Assembly (NCBI RefSeq): GCF_000972845.2 | Contig: NC_040028.1 | Location: forward strand, 20,054,210 to 20,118,209 | Direction of reading: 5' to 3' | From: Larimichthys crocea | Lineage: Eukaryota > Chordata > Actinopteri > Sciaenidae | Length of the DNA stretch: 64,000 nucleotides | Part shown: in pieces, positions 34,301 to 47,000 of the stretch | Layout: each line of letters starts with the position of its first letter | How positions within the stretch are numbered: position 1 is the first letter of the stretch | The notes under the pieces: model-generated | Database searches by the model: none | The model's input: only the letters and a program-made list of their open reading frames with translations | What the model was told of the DNA's origin: nothing | Translations under genes and position numbers: made by a program

Positions 34301-37300
34301 TGTAAATTCCTGGGTTTATACCCTTTTATTCCCATAAATTCCTGCTAATTCCCATGGAAAGTCTGCAACCCTAATTCCTAATAAGATTGCACAAAGGACA
34401 CTGGAAGTGGCACTACACAACTTCCATACACCCCCAACAAGATTTCTAGCACTTATAACTTAATTTCTTTGAATAACCGCCTTTATCAAGGCCAGCGCTC
34501 GCTCACTCTCATTCACTGTCTATCTCCCAAACCATTGGACACAAACGAAGAAGGAATGTCAAACATTACTTTTAAGTCTTTGCCTACTCAATTTTGAAGA
34601 TTTGCCGTTTTTCTTTGTCTTTTGAAAGATGTCGCCTTTCAATCCCAAACAATGAATGCAGATTAATTGTTTATGCAAACAATAGTCTGCTGCAGCTCTC
34701 CTTTCATCCCGTACAAACCAAGTGACAAATGACAAACTGCACGTTCACAATCATGTGTATGTTTATTTGTTCTAAAGGTACACTGGAAAAAGAGTTTATA
34801 TTCCCTTTCTTTGTGTCCCCAACTGCACTTGAGTTTCTCCGAGTCTGGCACAAATAGGTTTGAGCTGAGTCAATACTTGCATTTATCCACAGGGTAAACA
34901 ATTCGTGGCACATGGCGATACGCCTGTCGCTTTCATCTCCCTCTCCATCCTGTCTTTCTTACATCGAGCTTCGCAGTAGCCTAAATATTTAACTAAAAAA
35001 AAAAACAAATTCCACTCCTACTAACCCAAATCCTCTTCAACTATCTTTCAATCTCCCTCCCAGTTTCTTCTCAAAGCATACGCTCCGAGCCAAGACAGCC
35101 ACTCATCCTGGCTTAAAATCAGCACCTCTCTCTCTCTCTTTTTCATTTCCCTGACAAAGTAGCTCCACAAGGTGCCATGTGCTGAGCAGATGACCCGCTT
35201 CAGCTGTGAACTATACGGTAAATTCCAGTCACGGCATATAATCACTTTATGCCATAGTATGATCCCCATTGCGTGTCAAAGGGTGATTACATCTGCACAT
35301 CACAATGCAGCAATCTGGTTGTTTCCAACCTCAGCTATCAGAACATGCTCCGAGTCTTTGTGTGCTTCATATGGTCTGTCACCGGACTGGCAGCGTCTCA
35401 GCGTTAACCGCACGCACATGTTCGACACACAAAAGACATTCATGCTCTCGTCTTTTCACTTCAGTTCTGAAGCACAAACTTTTCACAGGCTCCAGCCCAC
35501 AGCCCCCCAAAACCACTTTAAAACGCCATCGTGTTTTCACTCCCCGGATCATGTGGCCTGCTCGTCAATACATCATCATCAAGTGCTGCAGATACAGGAC
35601 AGGAATGCAGATCATCTAGAAGACTACAGCCGTGTCGGCAGCTCTGTACTTTTCAGGCTAAACGCTCAGTCAAGTCAACAGGCTAACAGGAAAGCTAACA
35701 TGAACCAAAGTAGTTTGTTTACCATGTTCATCAGCTTCGTTCCACGTGTAAGCAAGTACGCAGTGCACTGTAAACGAGAGGGCAAAGTTTTTTTTTTTCC
35801 AGGGCCGACTCTGATTATTAGTCATCAAGGAGATCAATACTAAAATTGGGAATGGACTGTTTAATACACAAGCATTAATGAAACGATACGCTTAGCCAGC
35901 TGCATGTAGCGGTCACGTCTTTTCGTCAATAGACGCCATAGTTATCTCTCATTTGTCCACAGAAATAGATGCAAATAATTCAAACAATACACCTTTTTCC
36001 ACAGCAGTTATTTTGACATAAAATAGTAGAAATGCAATACAGTGGTCCCTCGTTTATCGCGGGGGATACGTTCTAAAAATAACCCGCGATATACGAAATC
36101 TGCGAAGTAATTACAATTATTATACATGTTTTAAGGCCGTAAATCCCCTAACCACACACTTTTATACACTTTTTTTAGACAGGCATTAACATTTTCTCAC
36201 ATTTCTCTCTTAATTAAACTCTCAAAGTTCACAGATTTAACAAAAATAAGTACAATACTGTATTAGTAAATGAAACCAAAGATCAAAACCTGTTTTCAAG
36301 CCCAAACATTTTCAACAAATTTCATTTTAATGATCAATCTACGAGGTTTGATACATAAGAAATTATTACCAGTAACGCGTATTTCACAGTTCCTCTGACT
36401 GCAAACATACAGCACGTCAGAGTCACACTGCTAGCGATTGAACATTTATGTAAATCTGGCGAGCCGAACACATTTTGTACAGTTCTCCCTTAGCCAATCA
36501 GGACGCAGAACACAATGCGCGCTCATACTGTACAGTACGCTGTAAAAAAGCATGCAAAATTACACACACAAAAATCCGCGAAACAGCGAGACCACGAAGG
36601 TGAACCGCATTATAGTGAGGGACAACTGTACTTCAGAACTGTTGATTAATACCATGACATATAATGTAATTACGACCACTGGTTATCTATAACCTGTAAA
36701 AACACAAGTCATAATGTTAAGTTCACAATATGGTCAGTAAAATAACTTTAAAGTCTGTGTCAAGGCAGTTCTGAGATTTCTTTCAAGTACATTAAATATG
36801 TTGGACAATAGTTGCTGAAAACACGTGAAAAGACTTTGAACGATGTATCACTGAAATGTGGAGTTAGAGGTTCAAACTGTTTTCAGGATTTTTGTGGGCG
36901 GTCCTTAAAGGGCGGCTCGATGACACGCTGAGGCCACCCTGAGCAGAGAGACAGAGAGAGAGCTTCGTTACATTAGCTTTGTTCGAAAGCCTCCATTATT
37001 CCCCAAAACGTGGAATTGAGTATCGCTGGGTGTGTGTACAGATCCGACACTATGCATTTGATTAGTCCTGAAGTCCATTCGCCTTGTTTTTCCCCAGGAC
37101 AGTGAAGTCATGACCCGCCCTACTCGGACTGGCTTACCCTGATATTCTTAGCAATCTAACCAACCCAACCCAACAAAGGAAATGAGTAATAGTCAATCAG
37201 AGGCAAAGCAAATTNNNNNNNNNNATTTTGTACAGTACTCCCTTAGCCAATCAGGACGCAGAACACAGTGCGCGTTTATACTGTACAGTACGCTGTAAAA

Positions 37301-40300
37301 AAAGCAAAATTACACACAAAAAAAGTCCGCAAAACAGCGAGACCGCGAAGGTGAACCACGTTATAGTGAAGGACGACTGTACTTCAGAACTGTTGATTAA
37401 TACCATGACATATAATGTAATTACGACCACTGGTTACCTATAACATGTAAAAACACAAGTCAGTAAAATAACTTTAAAGTCTGTGTCAAGGCAGTTAAAT
37501 ACATTAAATATGTTGGACAATAGTTGCTGAAAACACGTGAAAAGACTTTGAATGATACATTTCTGAAATGTGGAGTTCAAACAGTTTTTCACCAGTTTTC
37601 AGGATTTTTGTGGGCGGTCCTTAAAGGGTGGCTCGATGACACGCTGAGGCCACCCTGAGCAGAGAGACAGAGAGAGAGCTTTGTTACATTAGCTTTGTTC
37701 GAAAGCCTCCATTATTCCCCAAAACGTGGAACTAAGTATCGCTGGGTGTGTGTACAGATCCGACACTATTCATTTGATTAGTCCTGAAGTCCATTCGCCT
37801 TGTTTTTCCCCAGGACAGTGAAGTCATGACCCGCCCTACTCGGACTGGCTTACCCTGATATTCTTAGCAATCTAACCAACCCAACCCAACAAAGGAAATG
37901 AGTAATAGTCAATCAGAGGCAAAGCAAATTGGGTCATGTGTGCTGCCAGACATGGACACGGCCTGAGCGAGCTAAATGTCAGCAACTAGACAGACTGTCA
38001 AACTAGATAATAAAATAAAAGGTTGGATTGGTGCTCGGTATCAGCACGCAAAGTTCAGGTATCGGAAACGGCTTCAGGAAGGGGGAAAAAATGGTATGGG
38101 AACATCTCCGGTTGATAGGCTATTGGCTAACAAGCAGTCCCTCTCCGGCTTGGTTAAACATGGCGGAGGAAACATTTCGAGTTTGTTCAAAAGGAAAAAG
38201 GACAAAGTAAACTTGGCGGTGCCGCGGCGGAAACCCACAGCTGTTCTGTCCATCCCTCACACTCCCATCCACCATCTGCCAGCTACAGCCAGTAATGCGT
38301 CAGAGGAAGATGTGCAGTTACCCATAGCGGTGCATCACTTCAGAGCAGAACCGCCACTCTGATTGCAAGCTGTTGGACCCATTTATTAGGTACACCAACC
38401 ATATCCTTCAATTTCATTAAATGTGCTGATAAATGGAGAAGAGAGGCCGGACAGACGGCCTGAACAGCTGCTTTTCTTTCTGCTTTTCTTCATTGTGCCT
38501 TTTCTATGACCCTATACAGCACTGCTTAGCACAGCTACAGGATTTGTCAAAGGCAGCAGCTTAAAAAAAAAAAACTCAATATCTCTAAATTACAGCCCTG
38601 GAAGAAAATGGGAGCTATGACAACGACGAGTTGCTCCTCTGATATATATATATATAAAAAGGGACATATTACATATCGGCAGTGTTTGAGGGTTTTCTTG
38701 GAAATGCCTTTGAGGGATCGGATCGTGCTTGTAATTGAGAACAGGCGATGCAATGCCAGCCCATCCAATAAGAGAATCAGGACCTCATGAACTCTGGTTT
38801 GGGAGTTGGTCTGTCTGATGGGAATTGCAAAGACTGAGGAGGATTTCTCTCTCACATTCCACAACCGGAGAAATATCTCAACTTACTGAGACCTTTCCTG
38901 ACAGGCAGTCTTTAGGGTCAAAGCACAATAAGACCAATTTCCTAGTGCTTAGCATGAAAAAAGAAAGGTCTTACTCAGTATATAGAAGGGTTGGCTGTGT
39001 GTTTTCAATCACTATTATTATTCTAATTACCCGTATCACAGGTTTTCTACATTATTTTGTGAGTTTTGGGTGTCGCTGCTGATCTGCTGTGGCAGGAAGG
39101 TTTGGACAGGATTTAAAGTGTCTCTTTTCCAGCATGAACAAAATAGCCTACTTAAGTTAATGAGGCGTTTATAGCCGACAGCAGCGTCGTAGAAATGTGG
39201 CTCACCTGCAAAGTTTAGCTGAAGTAAACAAAAAAACAAAAAACACAAGCGGTGCACCTCTGCCCGGCCCGTGTTCTTCACGGTAGTCGCTGTGCCTGCC
39301 AGTATTTTAACATTATCACTAACTGAGGTGGAGGAATAGCTAAACATTCGACCCAAAGGGTAAGAGGTTGGCTGCTAAGATGTGTTTGAGCTGAACTAGT
39401 TTAAAAGTAGAACGACTAATTAGCCAACAAAGTTAACTGGCTTGAGCTAGATGCGAAAATCTAAAATCAGCTTAAGACGTTTTTGTTTTTAAACAAGACT
39501 CACCCTAAATGTGTCTACCTCATGTCTACATGTGCTGGTGGAGGCTGCACAGGCATCAGAGAAAATTTCTCTGACACCGTCAGTGCTGATAAATCTGCCA
39601 AACCGATGACCTCCAAATCACAGCTACACATTTCCACCTGGAAGGTGCCCAGTAAAAGCACAGAGGTTGGGGGTTAAGGGCCTTGCTCAAGGGCAAGGGC
39701 TGGGCAAGAACTTTCCCAGCCCGGCTTTATCCTGCTGGTTGGTCTAGGGGGGGGTTGAAAGAGAATCCCAACAAGGCGCAGCATGCACATACATTACATC
39801 ATGAACTTACGTAACAGGCGTGGTCAGTAATTAACGAGGCCGTGTAATCTCTGATGAGAGGAATTCACATGTCAGACTGTTGGCTTAAACTTAAAAGTTA
39901 CTTCATACCTGAAAAGGTTTTAAAAACTCGTCTTGTCCTTTAAAAAAACGTGTTGCTGCTAAATCTGGAGCCGAGAGAAACTTTCAATATACACAGAGAC
40001 ATTTTGTTTGCACATTTATAAACTGTGTGTGCTCGTTTAATCACACCAGCGTAAATACGCTCCGACTTCTCTGCTGCACAAATGTTCCGTGCTGTTGCGC
40101 AAGCTCTTTAAAAGATAATCTGCATCTGTGCAAAATGAGAACATGAATGTCAAAAAAAAGAGCAATGTTTAAATGCATCTTTTGAGGCTGTAAATACTTG
40201 CGTGGTGACAACATGACACACGGGGAAATAGTTCTCCTTTAATTAGGGACTAGATGCATTTGCTTGACAGAAAGAAATACCAGCAGAGGTACATTTCCCC

Positions 40301-40901
40301 GGTGAAACCTGTAACTAAGAGCCACAGCGCTGGTAAAGTGCTCCCGGAGGGGGAACACGCGTCACATGCACAAGACCTATATGTTTGTTTTTGTGTTTTT
40401 CCTCCTGCAGCACCGTTAGCGCTATCATCTAGCATTTATTTTTCCATTAGGGAAGTTTTGTGACGGGACTTGCGGTGGGAATAATTAGAGCGTAATCTGT
40501 CATCCACCGCCTGCTCCGCTGGAGAGGACATAAGATTTGACACACACACACACAAAAATAAATGCAATTCATACCTCGAAACCAGAAGTGAGGAATAAAA
40601 AGATAGAGAAGGGGAGAGAGAGAGAGAGACACATGTGGATGTAATTGAGGGCCCGATGAACTGGTGATGTCATCTCTCAGTCAGGTTATCAGGCCCCAGG
40701 CAGAGCGGCTACAACTCACAAAACATGTCTCTCTTCTTAAAACATATGGGAACACAACACACACACACACACACACACGCTTTCAGATGACCTACAGTTT
40801 GTAACTTGGGCCCGGGCACTTATGTTGCATAGTTAACATGTTTGCTCAGGCTAATCCTGCAGCGTGTTAGTCTTTCTAGTTTGAATTGTGATTGAAGCTT
40901 T

Positions 40902-40940
<39 letters not shown>

Positions 40941-41009
40941 CCTTCCCATTAGCCTCTTTGGCATGGCTACACAATGACCTCATCTTGAATGGGCTGAACT
41001 CCAGTAAAA

Positions 41010-41043
<34 letters not shown>

Positions 41044-44000
41044 TCACAGCAGTAGAGCCTGTACAGTCCCATATAAGGACTTGGTGATGATGTAATGGGC
41101 GCCACTGACTGCGAGCGAGAGACTCAGTGTGCGGAGCACTTCTCATAATGTTTGGTTTTCCGGATGGAATGTCCACATCACTGGGATCTCCGGGAAAAGG
41201 GAGAGGTGAAAAGAGTGGAGGCGATTTATTCTCTGAGGATTCCTAAACAGAAATAAATAAATAAATAAAAAAAGGACAGGAGGCCGGCCTGCACAGGTAG
41301 GAACAGCAGAGAGATATTAATGTGCATTTTAGAAATGTGTGTCACTTTAAAAAAAAAGAGTGTGTGTGTTTTAACTGCAAGATGAGGTTACGGGCAAAGT
41401 TCTGCACGGGTCCCGACAGATAGGACGCTGTACAACACAGAGTAGACATCAAATTACAAGAGCGTGCACTCGGAAAGGTTTCTAAGTCATGTATTTAAAG
41501 TATCACATGGAAACTTTCACACTGGAACATTAGATCTTTGTTGTGCAGCTTGATTGCAGAAGGTGCACACTTGCTGTAAATGTAGAAAATCTTCACATGC
41601 TACTTAAAAACAAACAAAAAAAGAACACTAAGGGAGCATGTGTGCACTGAAATGAACATGATGTGTAAGACTAAATGTTGGCACTCTCCTGTATGCAAGA
41701 CTAGAAATCTAAGCGTCCACACACACGCAGTAAAAAAATCTACTTTTAAGTGTGTTTGCACACTGTATTAAATGCATTGCTTTGACTGGAAAACACCTGA
41801 TATATTCAATATATTTGAATATCAGTCAATGTGCAATGCAGCAAATGACCATATTGACATAATGTAAGTTTTCCCTGTTGCTGCCGGTCACCACCGAGGG
41901 GTAGTTTCATGACTTTAGTGTGTAGGTAAGTTCAGGTGGCATTATAATAATGATTGAAAGGTGTGTTGCGTTTACTGCCATACAAAATAAATTAAAAAGT
42001 ATTTTGTTGTGTTTTGGTTGGTTCATGTGAGCACTTATCGTGTTTTAGAGAAAACAGGATCAATAATCTGATCTAGTTTGTTTCTCCAGCTCTTAAACTT
42101 ATTTTGGGGATCTTTCATTTCATTGCCGTAGCGAGCTTCAACTCTGCTATGAATAGTAACGTTAACGTAACATCAACGGGGACTTTTTAACTTTTCTTTT
42201 TGTGGCAGCAAACAAACAAAAAAAAAGACACACGGCCTTCCAGTAACCATGACACTGCAACCTGAGCTTATCTACACACACTTCTTTATGGCTGACTCAT
42301 GTCGTGGCATAGCCTAAAAATATCAAGATATTATTTATAAGCCGCGTATCGCCTGGTCCTAATTGCTGGTATGCATGTTGGGGGGGTGTGAGGAGTGACA
42401 GCACTTGTTAAATGTAGCCCCGTCTGTAATTACTTATGGAACCGGGGGAATTCCTGCCTCTCCGAGCTGGAAACGGGGGGTACAGCATTGGATGTGCACA
42501 GGAGGAGGGTGATTGGGTGTGCAGCGTTTGAGGGTACTCAAGGGTAGAGGAACTTCTTAATTAACAAACACTCCCCGCCAAGGGACCATCTGTTGTGATA
42601 GTCAAAGCATCCTACACGACTGCCTGGAGACAAATGTAAAACAACATGGTAATACATGGACATATCTACACGTCTGAGGGTTTACAGGTAGATACACAAA
42701 TTAGACACACACAGAGATCGATGTACAAAAGAGAAAAGAAAGTAACTTCTGCAGAAGTGTGCGTAGGCAGGAAATTGTGATTCATGTTCGAATGTTTTCA
42801 CTGGAAATACACAACTGTCATTGGTGTTTAAAAGTTGTGGCCAAGAGGTTGAGTGTAAACATAAAGAAGTGGCCTTGAAGACTGAAATAATAATCATTTA
42901 TACAACATCCTGTTTGACATCGGCGTCATGTATTTTTCTCTCTGCAGACTCAAGCTCCTGACTGTGAAGGAGAGAGAGTACCAGGAGATAAAGGAGAAGA
43001 AAAGCCAAACAGAAGTATCGGCTCTGAAGGACGAGCTGACCCAGCTGAAGGCTTTCGCGCTGCTGGTCGTGACGGAGCAACAGCGTCTGAGCGAGCTGCT
43101 GGAGGAGCAGAGGCGTCGCGTCCGAGAGCTGACCGCCATCACCGACCACATCGAGCGGGAGGCCGGCGCTGCAAAGACGACAACGCTTGAGGTTGAGCAC
43201 TGTAAACAAGTTTCCGTCTTCAATCGAGGCATGATGACGGCTCCGCCGAGCCTGCTGTCGGAGGTGGAGATGCTGAGGAGGAGGGTTGTGGAAATGGAGG
43301 GAAAGGACGAGGAGCTGCTACGCATGTGGGACCAGTGTCGAGACCTTGACCGCAGACTAGCGAGGGAGACCAGCCACTGCCGCAGCTTGAGAGTCGAGGT
43401 GGATAAACTCAATGGCAGGATCAGTGAGCTGGACAGGATAGAGGAGGCTTTAGGTAAGAGCAAGCAGGACTGCGGTATTCTGAAAGGCAGCTTGGAGCGA
43501 GAGAGAGAGGTTAGCAGGATGCTGTCTGCTGAGCTTGACACTCTGAAAGTTAGGGTGAGAGAGCTAGAGGCCATTGAAGGCCAGCTGGAGAAGAGCGAAG
43601 CGGTGATTAGACAGGACCTCGCCAAGCTCAGGTCACTGACTGTAGCTTTGGTGGAGGACAGAAAGACCATGGCCGAGAGGCTCCGGCAGGCTGAGGAAAA
43701 ACTCAACAGGAAGGAGGGCAGGAGAAGTGAGCAGAGCAATTTGGCACCGATGACAGAAAGACGAGGGGATGAGAAGCAGCAGACACTGAGGTCTAAGGCA
43801 GATTTAGAGGAAAGGATTAAGGTCATAGCGAAGGAAAAAGATGAGCTCCAAGACAGACTGCAAACAGAGGAGGAGAGGAACAGAGAGCTACAGAGTAAAA
43901 TCACCACAATGAAGAGAAGGTTACAGGTCTTGGAAAACAGGAAAGAAAAGGGGGAGAAGTACGGACACAGCTCGATCAACCCGAACAACCCAAACCATCA

Positions 44001-47000
44001 GTGCCAAACAGAAGACAACAAAGTCAAAGAGTTGGCTCAGGAGCTGGACAGGCTGCGGAAGAGACTACAGGACAAGGAGATGGTGGAGGGAGAGCTGATG
44101 AAGGTAGAAGAGGAGTTTGAGTCTCTGCAAAAGAGGTTCAGAGATGAACAGAGGAGGTCGCAGGCTCTGACGGAGGAACTCGAGATGGCAAAGAGGGAGC
44201 TTTCCAGGTACGACCAGGCGGAGAAGCAGGAGGTCAACCAGGAGCACCTTCTCCTCTGCCGTCTTCAGAAGGAGCAGGTCAAGTCCAGGCTGCTCGGCAG
44301 AGAGGTAGAAACCTTGAAGGAGAAACTCCAGAAGCTGATGGGAACCGAGGAGTCCATCTGCAGAGTTCAGACGGATCACTCCACTCTGCAGAGGAAACTG
44401 ATCCAGCAGGAAGCCAGGAACAGAGAGCTGGCCAGAGAGATGAAGGAACTCAACAGTGAGCTGGACAGGTACAGACGGATAAAAAACCTCACGCCTGGAG
44501 CGAGTAGACACTTTTCAGACCTTCATCAGACCAGCAAGGAGGTCCAGACTGAGGAGAAAGGTAGCCTGCCTCCTGACTACAGCATGCACGCTGAGAAACT
44601 GGACAAAGAATACGAGGATGAAGACCCAAACCACAACGCGGAGGTCATGAACAGGAGTAGCTCCCTCGTAAACAACCTTAACAGCTTGAACAGTGCAAAT
44701 AACAACATCAGCCAGTACAGCAGCCATTCGCCCAACAGCATAGACATGCATCAAACGGTTAACGGAGAGGTGATGATGCTAACGCACACACCGGGGCAGC
44801 CCCTGCACATCAAGGTGACACCACACCATATACTCAACACGGCCACGCTCGAGATTAGCAGCCCCACTGGAGACTCGGCTTCATCCTACACCAGCACGGC
44901 TGTCATTCCGACGAGCGGCGCCTCGCCCAAACAGAGAATAACCATCATCCAGAACTCCACTCCATCTGCAGTCAACACTAAAACACCCCCTTCGAGCCCC
45001 GACCGCACCATCTCCCCACTTAACGGGACGGCGGTCCCTCGCGTATTGAGTACCAATTCATCGCGCTCCGTGACGCCCGACCACAACAGCTCCCCCATTC
45101 AGATTGTAACGGTCAGGACGTGTTCTCCGGAGCCGTCGGAGGTCACCGGTCAGGCCGTTTTCTGCAAGACGCCGGAGCGGCAGAACAGCTGGAAGTCCAA
45201 CAGCAGTGGCGACACGAGCCCCAGTATTATCACCACAGAGGATAACAAGATCCACATCCATCTGGGGAGCCCGTACATCCAGCCTCTTAATGGTATGACC
45301 CACGGTACCCCACAGCCTGTCGGACCGTACTACCTCCGACATGAACAAAGGACTCAAGTGCTCGCCAATGGCTGTCACGTCAAAGGCGTTGGCAAGATTA
45401 CAAGTAGCATCACTATTTCCCCTGCTACCTCTTCAGCTTCACATTCCTCAAACATTACAGTAAGTGGACTTTGTGATTAGGTGAGCGTACATTACGGACT
45501 AGACAACGAAAGCGCTGCGCTTCATCTGACGAGAAAACAGTTTGTTGTATTTTGTAGCAATCATTAAATAAATGCTTTGTGATATTTCTGTACAGCGTGC
45601 TCGTAGTTAGTCTATCACAGACTTACTGACTTTAACAACCCTTTACTGCAGCGGTCCCCAACCTTTTTGCGGCATCGACTTAGAGTAAGACGATCTGTTC
45701 ACGAACTGGCCTTCAAGGTGTGGGGGATAAAATGATACGACCGGCATAGAAACTAATATAAAGTGCATAAAAAATACAACTCACCATTACGCTGAACTAG
45801 TGGGAGCCCTGAGCTTGTTTTCTGCCACGAGCCGGTCAAATTGAGGGATGATGATGGCTGAACTCTGCCGATGGATCTTCTTGTTCTGTCTCCTCATTGG
45901 GCCTTTTACTCTTTACAAACAAGTTCTCCAAAGACGTTTGTTTGTTTTTTTACTAATTTTTGCATTTGGGCTTAATTTTGGGGGGGACTTCTGGTCATTT
46001 TTCAAAATAAAACATCTCTGATAATCAATAAAAGTATTTCTTTACTCATTCTTTCTGTGCGGGCCCGGAAGCAAATGACCCATGGAACCAGCACCAGTCC
46101 ACGGCCCGGTGGTTGGGGCCCGCTGCTTTATCTTAACATCTGACATGTGTGATCTGAAGTTAGACGTCATCCCCAACCCCCAAATGTGTGATGTGCTTTG
46201 TATTGATTTTCTGTTTCATGAATGTTTCTGTTCATTAAAAAAGTGTTGTGTTGTTTTTAATTCATTCACCTTGAATACTTTGAAAGATGTGGTTGGCACA
46301 ACACAGGTCACACAAAACAGGTCGCTCGCCAATTTAAATGCAAAACAGATGGAATCAGAAAAAGGCCGAGGCCGACTCCACGCAACACGTCGAGCACCTG
46401 CAAATAAATATATTGGTGGATTCTTATCTGTGATGTTGCCAAATCTTTTGTGATGTGATAAAAAAAAAAAAACTAAAGAATTATTGAGATAGAAAAAGTT
46501 TCTCGCACTATCTGAACAACTCGGCGTGTGTGTGTGTGTGTGGGGAAGTGTGAAGCCTCCTTAAATAAGCAGTGGAAAACTCAGCTCATGCTTTTCTAAC
46601 ACAATAAAAGTTGGAGCACGCGGTGCTGGTGGAGCTCTTCAGGACGGACTTTGCTATTCTGATTAATTATAAACAAATTATAAAAGTTATCAGTCTTAAC
46701 GTTGCCGTACAGCAGGCAAATAATTCAGCAGCTAATCTTCCTAATTATAGATAAATGATACATTTCCTGTTTTCTTTCTGCAAACTGGTCAACACTCTGA
46801 ATGTCACACGTCATTTATCGTTTGAAAAAAGAAGCTTTAATTACTCAAAGTGCCTCGTGAAGCGTGCAGAGGAAACAGACCTATCTGCACTATTAAAAAA
46901 AGGTAGGAGCGGCGCTGCTGCCAAATATAATGGAAAAATAAAAAAAGGTGTTACAAATTTGAAACATGAGTTTGCATCACTGACTAATGAGGAGAACTTA

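Larger units (their letters stand above)
32659..42947. other. filip1l intron 3, 10.3 kb
   Basis: Contains the R2/R1 cluster at 34 kb, a pogo-like element at 36.0 kb, an N gap with duplicated flanks (36.5-37.9 kb), CA tracts at about 40540, 40756-40778, 40907-40935 and 41009-41040, and a short (TA)n at 38641. An open 128-codon frame at 37976-38362 has no recognised domain. Remaining DNA shows no gene. Confidence 0.55.

Noticed and set aside
35172..35843. 223-codon plus-strand frame in filip1l intron 3
   Set aside because: No recognisable domain, composition like translated intron (His/Ser/Phe-rich), no splice context, and it ends in a poly(T) tract.
42894..43988. 364-codon frame on the minus strand, Ser/Leu-rich
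   Set aside because: It is the antisense shadow of the filip1l coiled-coil exon; Glu/Lys/Leu-rich codons read as Ser/Leu/Phe on the other strand.
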